Shown: in pieces, positions 1-8,962 of the stretch
Numbering within the stretch: the first letter of the stretch is position 1
How the letters are laid out: the number at the start of each line of letters is the position of its first letter
DNA from: Thermosynechococcaceae cyanobacterium MS004
GTDB lineage: Bacteria > Cyanobacteriota > Cyanobacteriia > Thermosynechococcales > Thermosynechococcaceae
Direction of reading: 5' to 3'
Length of the DNA: 64,000 nt
Assembly: GCA_022402525.1 (NCBI GenBank)
Contig: JAKRSB010000085.1
Span: forward strand, 124,001-188,000
Translations under genes and position numbers: made by a program
Notes under the pieces: generated by a model
What the model was told of the DNA's origin: nothing
The model's database searches: none
The model's input: the letters and a program-made list of their open reading frames with translations, nothing else

Positions 1-2
1 AT

Positions 3-407
3 CGGCATGGGGCATTTGAGGCCAATCCCGATACCCATGAGCTAGTCCACCTCCAGTCTGGACGGCATTGGCGGCAGTGGAACGGAGAGTGGTATCGGCA
101 GCATACCCATCCGGACGGAATTCGATTTGAAATTCACGAGGCGCTAGATCGCCTCTGTACAGAAGGGTTTCGTGCAACACGAGTGGTGATTGCACAGCGA
201 TATCAAGAGCTGATCAGCGCTTACTTAGAACGCGCAACGCCCTGGACGAAAGGTGGCGACGGGACAAGTTCACCTCGGCTCTATGGGTTGCCTGTAGAAT
301 TTGGCCCCCACGCTAGTGAGTCGCCAGAATGGGAAGTCATTAATTTTTCTCTTGAAAAAGAGCCTGGGCTGCCGACCCATTCCCCTTATTCCCGCTTTTT
401 TGATTGA
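3..407 (+). CDS. Unrecognised protein, 5'-truncated by window edge
   Basis: An open frame runs from the window edge to TGA at 405-407, so about 134 C-terminal residues are visible and the true start lies outside. The reading frame is charged and rich in Trp, His and Arg near the edge and contains the segment RLYGLPVEFGP. I recognise no family and see no membrane segment or signal. The ATG/GTG-type codon at 183 is internal to this longer open frame and need not be the start. It is followed after 78 bases by a VOC-type gene on the same strand. Confidence 0.55.
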   Translation, partial: RHGAFEANPDTHELVHLQSGRHWRQWNGEWYRQHTHPDGIRFEIHEALDRLCTEGFRATRVVIAQRYQELISAYLERATPWTKGGDGTSSPRLYGLPVEFGPHASESPEWEVINFSLEKEPGLPTHSPYSRFFD

Positions 408-485
408 TGTTGGCAGTATGCTGATTTTGAGTGCTGGCTGGCGTTCTATTAGATCTACCTTAGATCTAAGGTTGACGGGTAGCTC

Positions 486-923
486 ATGAAGGGGCATCAC
501 ATCTCGATTCGCACTGCAGATATTCATCGCGCGATCGCATTTTATGAAACCCTGGGCTTTGAGGTTAAAGAGCGCTTTACAACGGGCTATACCCTCGCCT
601 GCTGGATGGAGGGTGAAGCGGGTCGTCTAGAGTTTATTGAAGTTCCTAGCCCCAAAGCTGCGCCGGATCCTTTTGGGGACGAGCATTATGTGGGGTACTA
701 CCATCTTTCCTTTGACTTATCTGAGGCGCTAAAGGATGATCTCAGATTAGAGGACTGGCTGAATGCTTGGCGAGAACGTCTGGTAAAAGAATCTTTGCCC
801 TTTCGGGTTTTGCTATTGCCCACTACCCAGGTTATTGGCGAGCAGTCTTATCGCGTGGCCTTTGCGGCTGACCCAGATGGAATGCCTCTGGAGTTCTTGC
901 AGCAGTTAAATGGCAGCGATTAG
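486..923 (+). CDS. VOC-superfamily (glyoxalase/dioxygenase-fold) protein
   Basis: A 145-residue protein with the paired beta-alpha-beta-beta-beta layout of the vicinal oxygen chelate fold. The first module opens with HHISIRTADIHRAIAFYETL and carries RLEFIEVP; the second ends with the typical FAADPDGMPLEFLQQ, where the Asp-Pro-Asp-Gly turn and the Glu in PLEF are characteristic and the Glu is often a metal ligand. His4 and the C-terminal Glu could form part of a metal site. Substrate cannot be read from sequence; a methylglyoxal lyase role is only one option. The stop codon lies inside a 14-bp tandem array that continues downstream. Confidence 0.8.
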   Translation: MKGHHISIRTADIHRAIAFYETLGFEVKERFTTGYTLACWMEGEAGRLEFIEVPSPKAAPDPFGDEHYVGYYHLSFDLSEALKDDLRLEDWLNAWRERLVKESLPFRVLLLPTTQVIGEQSYRVAFAADPDGMPLEFLQQLNGSD

Positions 924-963
924 ATGGCAGCAATTAGATGGCAGCAATTAGATGGCAGCGAAT
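908..963 (+). repeat. 14-bp tandem repeat x4 over a stop codon
   Basis: Four near-identical 14-bp units (consensus AGATGGCAGCAATT) start within the last codons of the VOC gene and include its stop codon at 921-923. Confidence 0.85.
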
Positions 964-1122
964 TTTAATACCTGATGCCGTCCAGGCACAGTAGCTATGG
1001 CAGACTGATGGGGGATGTCCCCGATGGGGGTAATCTCTAGAAAATGGCCTATAAGATGGCCTGTCTTACCCGTGCCTGTCTTATTCCATGATTGAATCCA
1101 TGATAGAAGAAGTGCGATCGCC

Positions 1123-1674
1123 ATGATTGAAGTGTGTCCTCGCTGCTCCTGTCGGTTAGGGTCGCCCCTGAAGTCGGGTCGACTGGTCTGTGCTAACTGT
1201 GGCTGGTCGAATGACCCACCCCCTAGCAAGCGTGGGGTTACGGAGACAAAGCGATCGCCAGTGGTCGAACTTTTGACGGTCTGTTCGCGCATTATCCGTC
1301 GCACCTTTGTCTACGTGGTGCAGGTGATTCAGACCAAAATTCAGGATTTCCGCAGCGCCAGGGCAGACGCACCGCCCACGGGTAAGCGACTGGTCGAAGG
1401 GTTGAGCGATCGGCTGAATGCCCTAGAGAAAGCGATTCCTATCGCCTCAGACGAACCGCGCTGGCTAAGTATCGAAGAGGCTTTTCGGTACCTAGGCGGT
1501 GATCCTAGCGACTCTAATTCTGTAGTTACCACAGAAAACGGTTCCACCACCATCCCTTTCCGGCGGTTTCGCTCGCTGACTAGCGTGACAGACTTTAAAG
1601 CCTTTGGTCTTGATGCAGATCTAGCACGCCGAGATGCTCAGAAGCCCTGGCTGCGCTGGACAATTGAGAAATAA
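1123..1674 (+). CDS. Zinc-ribbon hypothetical protein
   Basis: A 183-residue protein beginning MIEVCPRCSCRLG followed by LVCANCGWS, giving two CxxC knuckles (Cys5/Cys8 and about Cys24/Cys27) that form a classical N-terminal zinc ribbon. After this comes a basic, Pro-rich linker and a C-terminal part with WLSIEEAFRYLGGD and RRFRSLTSV. No enzyme motif is visible. The zinc ribbon suggests nucleic-acid or protein binding, but that is inference. It stands alone between the VOC gene and a convergent CDF transporter. Confidence 0.65.
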   Translation: MIEVCPRCSCRLGSPLKSGRLVCANCGWSNDPPPSKRGVTETKRSPVVELLTVCSRIIRRTFVYVVQVIQTKIQDFRSARADAPPTGKRLVEGLSDRLNALEKAIPIASDEPRWLSIEEAFRYLGGDPSDSNSVVTTENGSTTIPFRRFRSLTSVTDFKAFGLDADLARRDAQKPWLRWTIEK

Positions 1675-1779
1675 TAGGTCTCATGTCAGAGAGGTTTCCT
1701 GTCAGAGAGGTCTTCTGCCAGTGAAATGATTTTCAACTCGGAGGCAAGATCATCTCAGTAGCAAAAATAATGCCCAACG

Positions 1780-2709
1780 CTAGTCTAGGGATTCGTCATT
1801 CCAGGCCAGCGGATCATCAATAGGCTCTAGATGCGTAGTGACGTGGGTACGTGCAACAGACTGCATAATTTTGCGCTCAATTTCGTCACAAAGGTCATGG
1901 CCTTGCTGCACCGTCCATTCCCCTGGCACCAGGACGTGAAATGAAACAAAGTTCCTTGCCCCTGCAACACGGCTGCGGAAGGCATGAAAGGCAATGCCCC
2001 GCTGCTGGTAATAGCTTAAAACCTCTTGAATCACATCCTGCTCGTGGCGGGGCAGTGCGCTATCCATCAGACCATTGGTCGTTTCCCTTAAAAGCTGAAA
2101 TCCGACCCAGCAAATGTTAGCCGCTACGGCTAGCGCCATCAATGGGTCAAGAATTTGCCATCCGGTCAGCTTCACCAACAGCAGTCCAAGCACCACGCCC
2201 ACAGAAGTCCAGACATCAGTGAGGAGATGATGGGCATCAGCCCGTAGGGTAATGGAGCGCAGGCGTTTCCCAGCTTTTAACAGCGTCCAGGCAACAACCC
2301 CGTTTACGACAGCCGCCGCTATGGACAGCAATAGCCCCAGTTCAATCTGAACCAGGGGCTGAGGGTGCAGTACCTTGGGAATGGCCGCAATGATAATGCT
2401 AAGCGCCGCAACGAGAATAAGGAGGCCTTCTAATCCGCTAGAAAAATATTCTGCTTTAGAATGACCAAAGGTATGCTCATAATCGGGCGGACGGACGGCA
2501 ATGGTGAGCGCCCATAGGGCAAAGGCTGCGGCGGTCAAGTTAACACAGGACTCTGCTGCATCAGAAAACAGCCCCATGGAGCCCGTCAAAAAATAGGCCG
2601 TGAACTTCATAACCATTGTCACGATCGCTGCACCAATGGACAGCACAATATAGGCTCGCGGCGATTGCCGGCCATTTTTTGGAGCAGGTTGGGCTACGGT
2701 TTGTGGCAA
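1780..2709 (-). CDS. Cation diffusion facilitator (CDF) family efflux transporter
   Basis: A 309-residue protein with six hydrophobic segments and a cytoplasmic C-terminal domain, as in CDF exporters such as YiiP/FieF. The transport-site residues are visible: Asp in GLFSDAAES of TM2 and the HxxxD motif in ADAHHLLTDVWTS of TM5. The C-terminal domain contains HxFRSRVAGARNFVSFHVLVP and ends near HVTTHLEP, typical metal-sensing dimerisation sequence. The substrate is probably Zn2+, Fe2+ or another divalent ion exchanged for protons across the inner membrane; HxxxD rather than DxxxD in TM5 favours zinc. The start is a TTG with AGGAG about 13 bases upstream. Confidence 0.88.
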   Translation of the reverse strand: MPQTVAQPAPKNGRQSPRAYIVLSIGAAIVTMVMKFTAYFLTGSMGLFSDAAESCVNLTAAAFALWALTIAVRPPDYEHTFGHSKAEYFSSGLEGLLILVAALSIIIAAIPKVLHPQPLVQIELGLLLSIAAAVVNGVVAWTLLKAGKRLRSITLRADAHHLLTDVWTSVGVVLGLLLVKLTGWQILDPLMALAVAANICWVGFQLLRETTNGLMDSALPRHEQDVIQEVLSYYQQRGIAFHAFRSRVAGARNFVSFHVLVPGEWTVQQGHDLCDEIERKIMQSVARTHVTTHLEPIDDPLAWNDESLD

Positions 2710-2891
2710 GGCTTTAGCGCAATCTCCTGGAGAAAAAGGGAGTATTCTGAACCGCTTGGCCTCAAGATATCCAAAATGATAGATGGGGCATGATCTCAGG
2801 ATTATCTTTATCAGCCTCTACATCCTGATGGGTTGCCTGCTATTTTTCAAGCCTTGGAACCAGTCTTTTTGATAACCTTTACTTTACTGCT

Positions 2892-3497
2892 ATGGCTCCC
2901 GTATTTATTTTGGCCTCAGCTTCTCCGGCCCGTCGCCAGCTCCTTGAAACTGTCGGAATTCAGGCTCAGGTTAGGCCAAGTCAGTTTGATGAATCTACGA
3001 TTCAGGACACTCAGCCTGAAAACCTTGTGCAGGCCTTAGCCCTGGGGAAAGCCCATCGCGTTGCAGAATACTGCCAGGAACCTGCTCTTGTCTTGGGCTG
3101 TGATTCGGTTTTGGCGCTGGATAACAAAATTTACGGCAAGCCTGAAAATCAGGAAGCAGCGATCGCCCGCTGGCAGCAAATGCGCGGCAGGACAGGCAAT
3201 CTTTATACAGGACACGCGCTCATTGATATTGTTCAGCCCAAGAACGTTCAGCATCATACCCTGGTGCGCTGTCAGGTGACCCAGGTGCAGTTTGCTCAGA
3301 TTAGCGATCGCCAAATTGAAGCTTACGTCAACACTGCTGAACCCCTTAACTGCGCGGGCTGCTTCGCCCTAGATGGAAAGGGGGGGCTTTTCATTGAAGG
3401 AATTCAGGGCTGTCACAGCAACGTCATTGGGCTAAGCCTACCCCTACTGCGACAGATGCTGACGGAGTTAGGTCATGAGGTCACAGACTTTTGGTAA
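2892..3497 (+). CDS. maf: Maf-like nucleoside triphosphate pyrophosphatase
   Basis: A 201-residue Maf/YhdE-YceF family protein. It opens with [18 protein letters not shown], the phosphate-binding SxSPRR-type signature, followed by [17 protein letters not shown] with the catalytic Asp and Lys region, and [18 protein letters not shown]. The family hydrolyses non-canonical or modified nucleoside triphosphates to monophosphates and has been linked to septum inhibition. It includes [13 protein letters not shown], which corresponds to the conserved Y/C-AGA-FxIQGxG region. Length is normal. Divergent from the CDF gene, with 182 bases between starts. Confidence 0.9.
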   Translation: MAPVFILASASPARRQLLETVGIQAQVRPSQFDESTIQDTQPENLVQALALGKAHRVAEYCQEPALVLGCDSVLALDNKIYGKPENQEAAIARWQQMRGRTGNLYTGHALIDIVQPKNVQHHTLVRCQVTQVQFAQISDRQIEAYVNTAEPLNCAGCFALDGKGGLFIEGIQGCHSNVIGLSLPLLRQMLTELGHEVTDFW

Positions 3498-3556
3498 AGC
3501 CCTACGCCTTAAAACCGTCCATAAAGACTGCCCTTAAAGCATGTTGAGCTCCAGAC

Positions 3557-3616
3557 CTGCTACTTCACAATCTGCAACTTCACGATCTGCTATTTCACAA
3601 CCTGCTATTTCACAAC
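3557..3616 (+). repeat. 15-bp tandem repeat x4 over a stop codon
   Basis: Four units close to CTGCTATTTCACAAC. The array ends inside the last codons of the minus-strand L,D-transpeptidase, so its stop at 3605-3607 lies within the array. Confidence 0.85.
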
Positions 3617-4141
3617 TAGGGGCGTACCGACCGCAACCTTTTCAAAGAGTTCTTCAATATCTTTTTCAAACATTCGGACGCATCCGTGGGAGGCGGCTGT
3701 ACCAATACTGTTGACGCTGTTGGTGCCGTGGAAGCCAGCCCAGTTATTGCCATCCGTCCAGAAGCCCATCCATCGACGCCCCAGGGGATTATCGCGATCG
3801 CCCGCTGGAATCAGCTCTCCGGTAAACGGGTTGATCCATTTAGGATCTTTGTACATCGTTTGGATTTTAAATGTGCCCTTTGGCGTTTCCCAGCCAGCCT
3901 TGCCTACCGCAACAGGGTAGCTCTTGACGGCTTTATCACCCCGAAAAAGCGTCACTCTACGGGCAGACAAACTAAGCTCCAGCCGAATGGGAGAAACCAA
4001 TGGCGGCAGGTAAGCATTCACATTGGACAGACCAGGAAGACGAGTATTCGGCTCTAGCTCGGTAGCAAGACCGACCGAAGGCCATAGGGCAATGGCTAGG
4101 GCAAGACCTACGCGAAACTTCTGACGATTCTGGAGACGCAT
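3605..4141 (-). CDS. Secreted L,D-transpeptidase (YkuD domain)
   Basis: A 178-residue protein with an N-terminal signal (RKFRVGLALAIALWPSVGLATE) and a C-terminal YkuD catalytic domain. The active-site signature is HGTNSVNSIGTAASHGCVRM, with the catalytic Cys and its upstream His. The family forms 3-3 cross-links in peptidoglycan or attaches proteins to it in the periplasm. The N-terminal part of the catalytic domain is seen in LELSLSARRVTLFRGDKAVKS and GKAGWETPKGTFKI. Length is that of a minimal enzyme without LysM or other wall-binding modules. Confidence 0.9.
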   Translation of the reverse strand: MRLQNRQKFRVGLALAIALWPSVGLATELEPNTRLPGLSNVNAYLPPLVSPIRLELSLSARRVTLFRGDKAVKSYPVAVGKAGWETPKGTFKIQTMYKDPKWINPFTGELIPAGDRDNPLGRRWMGFWTDGNNWAGFHGTNSVNSIGTAASHGCVRMFEKDIEELFEKVAVGTPLVVK

Positions 4142-4338
4142 CTAACCTAATTTGCTCAAAAAAACAGGGTGTATAAAAAAGCTTTCAGACCTATGTTAGC
4201 CCATCTCTTTTAATTCGCCAGCTCCTTCAGGATCTTCTCATTATTGTTCACGCTCAAGGCATAGAGGCCATTTCGGTAGAAGTCCTTTCGGTAGAAGCCA
4301 TTCCTTGAGTAGACCTCGTTCCAACGCTCTCCCTTTAC

Positions 4339-4377
4339 GCAAACCATTCAGGCAAACCATTCAGGCAAACTATTCAG
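4339..4377 (+). repeat. 13-bp tandem repeat x3 over the trmD stop
   Basis: Three units of GCAAACCATTCAG (third with one change). The last unit overlaps the 3' end of trmD, whose stop is at 4370-4372 on the minus strand. Confidence 0.85.
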
Positions 4378-5071
4378 GCTGCTGCTGAGCTTGACGCCAC
4401 TGGGCATAGAGATCGGGACGGCGATCGCAAGTACGCTGCTGCTGCTGGGCCTGACGCCACTGCTCGATAGCGCCATGATTGCCAGAGCGCAACACCTCCG
4501 GCACCTCCCATCCGCGAAAGCTTGCGGGCCGCGTGTATTGCGGGTAATCCAGGAGTCCTGCTTCAAAGCTCTCGTACTTGAGCGACTCTTCTTTTGCCAC
4601 CGTCCCTGGCAGGAGACGCAGAACCCCATTGAGTAAAGCCAGCGCAGGAATTTCGCCGCAGGTCAGCACAAAGTCACCCAGAGAAACTTCTCGCGTTACC
4701 AAATGGTCAACTACCCGCTCATCGACTCCCTCATAGTGACCACACAGCAGCACCAGCTGATCGACCTGAGTTAGTGTTTGGAACAGACGTTGATCCATGC
4801 GCTCTCCCTGGGGAGACAGAAAGATAATTTCGCGCTGGGGCAGTACGGGCAAAGACTCAACTGCGGCAAAGACGGGTTCTGGCTTGAGGAGCATACCCAC
4901 GCCACCGCCATAGGGTTCATCATCGACTCGATGGTGTTTGTCCGTTGTAAAGTCTCGTGGGTTGGTAAGGTAAACTTCTGCAATTCCCTTGCTGAGTGCC
5001 TTGCCGATTAGTCCCGACGCTAGCGGAGAGTGAAAAAAGTCAGGAAAAAGCGTGATGATGTCAAACCGCAC
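4370..5071 (-). CDS. trmD: tRNA (guanine37-N1)-methyltransferase TrmD
   Basis: A 233-residue SPOUT methyltransferase. It starts MRFDIITLFPDFF, continues with DEPYGGGVGMLLKPEPVF and LLCGHYEGVDERV, and has the trefoil-knot SAM-binding segment SLGDFVLTCGEIPAL. The enzyme methylates N1 of G37 in tRNAs that read CUN, CCN and CGG codons, which prevents +1 frameshifting. The C-terminus carries QWRQAQQQ twice, 14 residues apart. The gene is alone here and not in the rpsP-rimM-trmD-rplS order seen in many other bacteria. Confidence 0.97.
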   Translation of the reverse strand: MRFDIITLFPDFFHSPLASGLIGKALSKGIAEVYLTNPRDFTTDKHHRVDDEPYGGGVGMLLKPEPVFAAVESLPVLPQREIIFLSPQGERMDQRLFQTLTQVDQLVLLCGHYEGVDERVVDHLVTREVSLGDFVLTCGEIPALALLNGVLRLLPGTVAKEESLKYESFEAGLLDYPQYTRPASFRGWEVPEVLRSGNHGAIEQWRQAQQQQRTCDRRPDLYAQWRQAQQQPE

Positions 5072-5153
5072 GGGTGAAGCCTTTAGGTGTCAATATTAAA
5101 ATTGATTAGATTTTGAATTTAGGTTAAAAATCTAATTCTGATTGCTATTTTAC

Positions 5154-5262
5154 GAGCTTTTAATCACTAGCTTTGAAGTATGAGCTTTGAATCACAAGCT
5201 TTGAATCACGAACTTTGAAGTACGAGTTTTTAATCACGAGTGTTTAATCACGAGTTTTGACC
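5154..5262 (+). repeat. Degenerate tandem repeat, about 15-17 bp
   Basis: About seven imperfect units resembling GAGCTTTGAATCAC fill part of the 274-base gap between trmD and the FHA-oxidoreductase gene. I see no gene in this gap. Confidence 0.75.
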
Positions 5263-5345
5263 CTTCATTCTTTTTGTCTCTAGGAATCCCTGAGTGTTGT
5301 CATCCTGAAGCATCATCCTAATCAATCTCCGTCCTCTTAAAAATT

Positions 5346-6662
5346 GTGACTATCTTAAAAATCCACGTCTTTAACCCCCACGATTCAGAAAATCCCCAAG
5401 ATCTAGAGCTACAGCCCTCAGACTTTATGGAAGGGGAGTTTTTGATTGGGCGCTTACTCTCCTGTGACCTCGTGCTCTCTAGTCTTGATGTGAGTCGTCA
5501 GCACGCAAAAATTTTGCTGGAGAGTGGAGAGTATTACTTTATCGATTTAGGTAGCTCTGGGGGCTCTTGGTTTAATGAAGCCCAGGCTATTGGTCAGCAG
5601 CGGTATCCACTCAGCTCTGGCGATCGCATTCGTATCGCGGACTATTCCCTTGAAATTACGCTATTTCCCAGTCAGGCATTAGCAGTGACGCAGATTGCCC
5701 ATCGTATTGCTGATCGTATTTCTGAAAATCGTGCCCCAGACGTTATTGAAGGTCTTGCCAAAACAACCGTCGATCCGGCCTTTCATGCCGCTGCTCAAGC
5801 GCCAGACCAAATCCAGCAATGGCAACAGGGAGACATTACCGTTCGGTGCATCCAAATCATTGAAGAAACTCCGGATGTAAAGACCTTTCGCTTTGTGGCT
5901 TCTCCGCCCATTCTGTTTACCTATCAGCCCGGTCAGTTTGTCACCCTGCACTTAGAAATTGAAGGGGAGTCTGTGCAGTGTGCCTACTCCATTTCTTCCC
6001 CACCCTCTCGGCCCCATACCCTAGACCTGACCGTTAAACGTATCCCTCTCCTCAACAGCGGCATAGAGGATCCCCGCAGCTTAGTATCCAACTGGCTTCA
6101 CGATCATCTCAGCGTAGGTAACCCCCTGAAGCTGAGTGGGCCTTATGGGCAGTTAACCTGTGCAGGGCATCCCGCCCATCGACTATTGTTAATTTCTGCA
6201 GGCAGCGGCATTGCGCCCATGATGTCGATGGCGCGATGGATTTATGACACGGCAACCAACCGGGATGTGGTGTTTTTACACAGTACCCACAGTCTTGAAA
6301 CGCTCATTTTCCGCAAAGAACTGGAGATGATGGCTTGCCGTCTGCCAAGCTTTCGGCTGGCCTTAACCCTGACGCGTCCTGATTACCGTCAAGGCTGGCT
6401 GGGCTTTACGGGCCGGATTTCAGCGCCCTTGATTCAGGAGGTTGTCCATGATTTTCGCGATCGCACGGCCTATGTCTGCGGGTCTGAAGGATTTATGGAC
6501 AGCATCAAAAGGCTCATGAATGGCCTTGATTTTCCCATGCAGAACTACTACGAGGAAAGAAGCTTTGAGATTCCAAGGCAAACCACAAAAGTAGAGTTAG
6601 ATCCCCTAAATCTTTCAAGTGGTGATGATTTATCCCGACAGGGCACAGTCAGACCGCATTAA
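5346..6662 (+). CDS. FHA domain fused to FAD/NAD(P)-binding oxidoreductase
   Basis: A 438-residue two-part protein starting at GTG. Residues about 8-110 form an FHA (phosphothreonine-binding) domain: FLIGRLLSCDLVL, SRQHAKILLE and DLGSSGGSWFN give the Gly-Arg, Ser-x-x-His and Ser/Gly-rich loops. After a linker, residues about 165-415 form a ferredoxin-NADP-reductase-type module with the FAD segment CAYSISSPPSRPHTLDLTVK, the nucleotide segment LLLISAGSGIAPMMSM and the C-terminal AYVCGSEGFMDSIK. The related HCP reductase family has a C-terminal 2Fe-2S ferredoxin domain, which is absent here; the protein ends after RQGTVRPH. It may pass electrons to a separate ferredoxin or flavodoxin under control of phosphorylation. 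Function is inferred. Confidence 0.82.
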   Translation: MTILKIHVFNPHDSENPQDLELQPSDFMEGEFLIGRLLSCDLVLSSLDVSRQHAKILLESGEYYFIDLGSSGGSWFNEAQAIGQQRYPLSSGDRIRIADYSLEITLFPSQALAVTQIAHRIADRISENRAPDVIEGLAKTTVDPAFHAAAQAPDQIQQWQQGDITVRCIQIIEETPDVKTFRFVASPPILFTYQPGQFVTLHLEIEGESVQCAYSISSPPSRPHTLDLTVKRIPLLNSGIEDPRSLVSNWLHDHLSVGNPLKLSGPYGQLTCAGHPAHRLLLISAGSGIAPMMSMARWIYDTATNRDVVFLHSTHSLETLIFRKELEMMACRLPSFRLALTLTRPDYRQGWLGFTGRISAPLIQEVVHDFRDRTAYVCGSEGFMDSIKRLMNGLDFPMQNYYEERSFEIPRQTTKVELDPLNLSSGDDLSRQGTVRPH

Positions 6663-6758
6663 TGCGTACCTAGAATCGTACAATCAAAAAACAATCAAAA
6701 AAGCAAAAGACAGTTAGAGTCGCCCTGCTCTAGCACTAAAGCTGGTTTTATAAATCCC

Positions 6759-6813
6759 TAGTGCGCTAATTTTAGTGCGCTAATTCCAGGGCGCTAATTT
6801 CAGGGCGCTAAGC
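6759..6813 (+). repeat. 14-15-bp tandem repeat x4
   Basis: Four imperfect units around the core TAGTGCGCTAATT lie in the 283-base gap upstream of the cation exchanger gene. No gene is seen in this gap. Confidence 0.8.
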
Positions 6814-6945
6814 TTGTAGTCTGCATCAGGCAGTCGACTTTCAAAGTTTAGGAGATCCTTGAAACTAGAATCATGCAGCATCCTGAATTCAATGGGAACT
6901 CCAGTCCTTTTGCATCTTTATCTCTGTTTTGAACCCTAAAACTTC

Positions 6946-8049
6946 ATGAGTATTCAGTCCATCGTTGAGCTTGTAGCTGGACTCGTCCTGTTGGTACTTG
7001 GCGCAGAAGGATTGGTGCGCGGTGCGGTGCGACTTGCCGCAATGCTGGGGATATCCCCCCTGATCATTGGCCTAACCATTGTGGCCTACGGCACCAGTGC
7101 GCCAGAAATGTTTGTTAGTTTGCAGTCCAGCCTGAGCGGCAACCCAGATATTGCCCTGGGTAACGTGGTGGGCAGCAATATCTTCAACGTTCTGTTTATT
7201 TTGGGACTTTCGGCTTTGGTCACGCCGCTAATAGTGGCGCAGCAGCTAATTCGGCTCGATGTACCCATCATGATTGGAGTGTCGCTGTTGCTGCAGCTCT
7301 TAAGTCTGGATGGCGTCTTAAGTCGTGCGGATGGCGTCTTTTTGTTTATGGGGGGAATTGGCTATACCCTCTTTCTGATCTGGCAAAGCCGCAAGGAGTC
7401 TAATGCGGAAGTCCAGGAAGAGTATGCCCAAGAGTATAGTTTTACAACAACAAAGCCCGGTCTACAGTGGGTGATTAATCTGGCATTCATTGGCGGCGGG
7501 CTACTGCTGTTAGCGCTGGGCTCTAACTGGCTCATTTCAAGCTCGACTGCGCTCGCTCAATCCTTTGGGGTGAGTAATTTAATTATTGGTTTAACCATTG
7601 TGGCCGCTGGGACATCGCTGCCGGAGTTGGCAACCTCGGTGGTGGCGAGCTTCCGTGGGGAGCGCGATATTGCGGTGGGCAACGTGGTAGGCAGCAATAT
7701 TTTCAATATTTTGGCGGTGCTGGGGGTGGCGGCGATCGCCAGTCCGACGGGGGTGCAGGTGGCCAGTACGGCGCTGCGCTTTGATATTCCGGTCATGATT
7801 GCCGTAGCGGTCATTTGTTTTCCGATTTTCTTTACGGGCAACTTAATTAGCCGCTGGGAGGGGCTTTTGTTTCTAGGCTATTACGCGGCCTATACCGTCT
7901 ACCTCATTTTGGCGACAACTCGCAATGAGACGCTGCCCTTTTTTAGTACGGTATTGGGTCAAGTTGTCATTCCGCTGACGGTGGCGACACTGGCCGTGGT
8001 GTGGTGGCAAGATATCCGGCGATCGCGGCGATCTGCAAAGGCTGAGTGA
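6946..8049 (+). CDS. Calcium/sodium (cation/H+) antiporter, CaCA family
   Basis: A 367-residue membrane protein with about ten hydrophobic segments and the inverted duplication of CaCA exchangers. The two alpha repeats are visible: IIGLTIVAYGTSAPEMF with GNVVGSNIFNVLFILG in the first half, and IIGLTIVAAGTSLPELA with GNVVGSNIFNILAVLG in the second. The paired acidic residues (SAPE and SLPE) and GSNIFN motifs coordinate Ca2+ and Na+ in structures of the archaeal NCX_Mj. YrbG-type proteins of this length exchange Ca2+ for Na+ or H+ at the inner membrane. It is a single gene with a repeat-containing upstream region. Confidence 0.92.
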   Translation: MSIQSIVELVAGLVLLVLGAEGLVRGAVRLAAMLGISPLIIGLTIVAYGTSAPEMFVSLQSSLSGNPDIALGNVVGSNIFNVLFILGLSALVTPLIVAQQLIRLDVPIMIGVSLLLQLLSLDGVLSRADGVFLFMGGIGYTLFLIWQSRKESNAEVQEEYAQEYSFTTTKPGLQWVINLAFIGGGLLLLALGSNWLISSSTALAQSFGVSNLIIGLTIVAAGTSLPELATSVVASFRGERDIAVGNVVGSNIFNILAVLGVAAIASPTGVQVASTALRFDIPVMIAVAVICFPIFFTGNLISRWEGLLFLGYYAAYTVYLILATTRNETLPFFSTVLGQVVIPLTVATLAVVWWQDIRRSRRSAKAE

Positions 8050-8088
8050 GTGCTTTTTGAGTAAGTGCTTTTACTGCGCGATAGAGCT

Positions 8089-8865
8089 TCACACCCGACC
8101 ATAGCGGGCGGTCAAGACTTGGTCTGGCGATTGCTGTTGTCTAAGCCATGCCCACATCTGATCCCCTAAGCTAAAGTGCCACCATTCGCCAAGGTGGCGC
8201 TCAAATCCTGCCGCATTCATGATGTCTTTGAGGATTTGTCGATGGTGATGAGCAAGGGCGGCTTGCTTGCGCTCTGGTTCCGGGCGCTGGGGGTCTGTGG
8301 TGACTGAGTAAAAGAAATCGGGCTGCGATCGCTCCGATAGTTCATCAATGGGCGAGCCCATCCAGACGGTTTCTTGCGTTTCGAGGTCAAAGAGAGACAC
8401 ATCAACCGCTGCCCCTGTGCTGTGGGGTGGAGGTGTTTTGGGGTCTAGGCTAGGCGGTGCCCAAAGCTGAAAGACTTCATGCCAGAGCGCATCGGCTTCG
8501 GCACTAGAAAGCTGCGATCGCGTTAGGCTCCGTTCTTGCAGCGCCTGCTCAAAGGTATACTCCACCATAAACTGCTGCACCGCCACCGGACGATAGGCGT
8601 CAAACAGAAAAATTTTCCAAGAAGGTTGCTGCTGCTGAAGCCGTTCCTGAGCGGTCTGGAGTGCAGCCAACACTGCCTGTCGGACGAAAAACGGAGAGGC
8701 ATCCTCATAGGGTGCGCCCAACACTGCATAGGGATGAGGATTGGCACAGATAAAGTCCTTTCCCACTGAAACCAGCGGTTCGCTAGATTCCAGAATTGGT
8801 ATTCCCCAGTAAGGCTTTTGGACAGAGGTTGATGGCACGGCTTTTACTCGTACGGATACTTGCAC
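8089..8865 (-). CDS. D-alanyl-D-alanine dipeptidase (VanX/DdpX-like, M15)
   Basis: A 258-residue zinc peptidase of the M15D family. The metal and catalytic motifs are present: HSTGAAVDVSLFD (HxxGxAxD, first His and Asp ligands) and EWWHFSLG (catalytic Glu and third ligand His). The substrate-side Arg occurs in LFDAYRPVAVQQF. The enzyme cleaves D-Ala-D-Ala dipeptide; in cyanobacteria without vancomycin clusters it likely recycles wall-derived dipeptide. No signal peptide, so a cytoplasmic site is likely. The start is a GTG within a short tandem repetition (CAAGTATCCGT twice), so the first few residues are uncertain. Confidence 0.88.
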   Translation of the reverse strand: MQVSVRVKAVPSTSVQKPYWGIPILESSEPLVSVGKDFICANPHPYAVLGAPYEDASPFFVRQAVLAALQTAQERLQQQQPSWKIFLFDAYRPVAVQQFMVEYTFEQALQERSLTRSQLSSAEADALWHEVFQLWAPPSLDPKTPPPHSTGAAVDVSLFDLETQETVWMGSPIDELSERSQPDFFYSVTTDPQRPEPERKQAALAHHHRQILKDIMNAAGFERHLGEWWHFSLGDQMWAWLRQQQSPDQVLTARYGRV

Positions 8866-8962
8866 GGATACTTGTTCAGATCTTCGTTAATAGAGAGTTT
8901 ACCTAGAAGGATCGCTAGACCCCGTTCAGTGGGACACTAAAGTAATGTAGTGAAAAGATGCG

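Noticed and set aside
4385-4470. Duplicated QWRQAQQQ at the TrmD C-terminus as a tandem-array insertion
   Set aside because: The first copy aligns with the normal TrmD family C-terminus and the spacing is not a tandem unit, so this is ordinary divergence.
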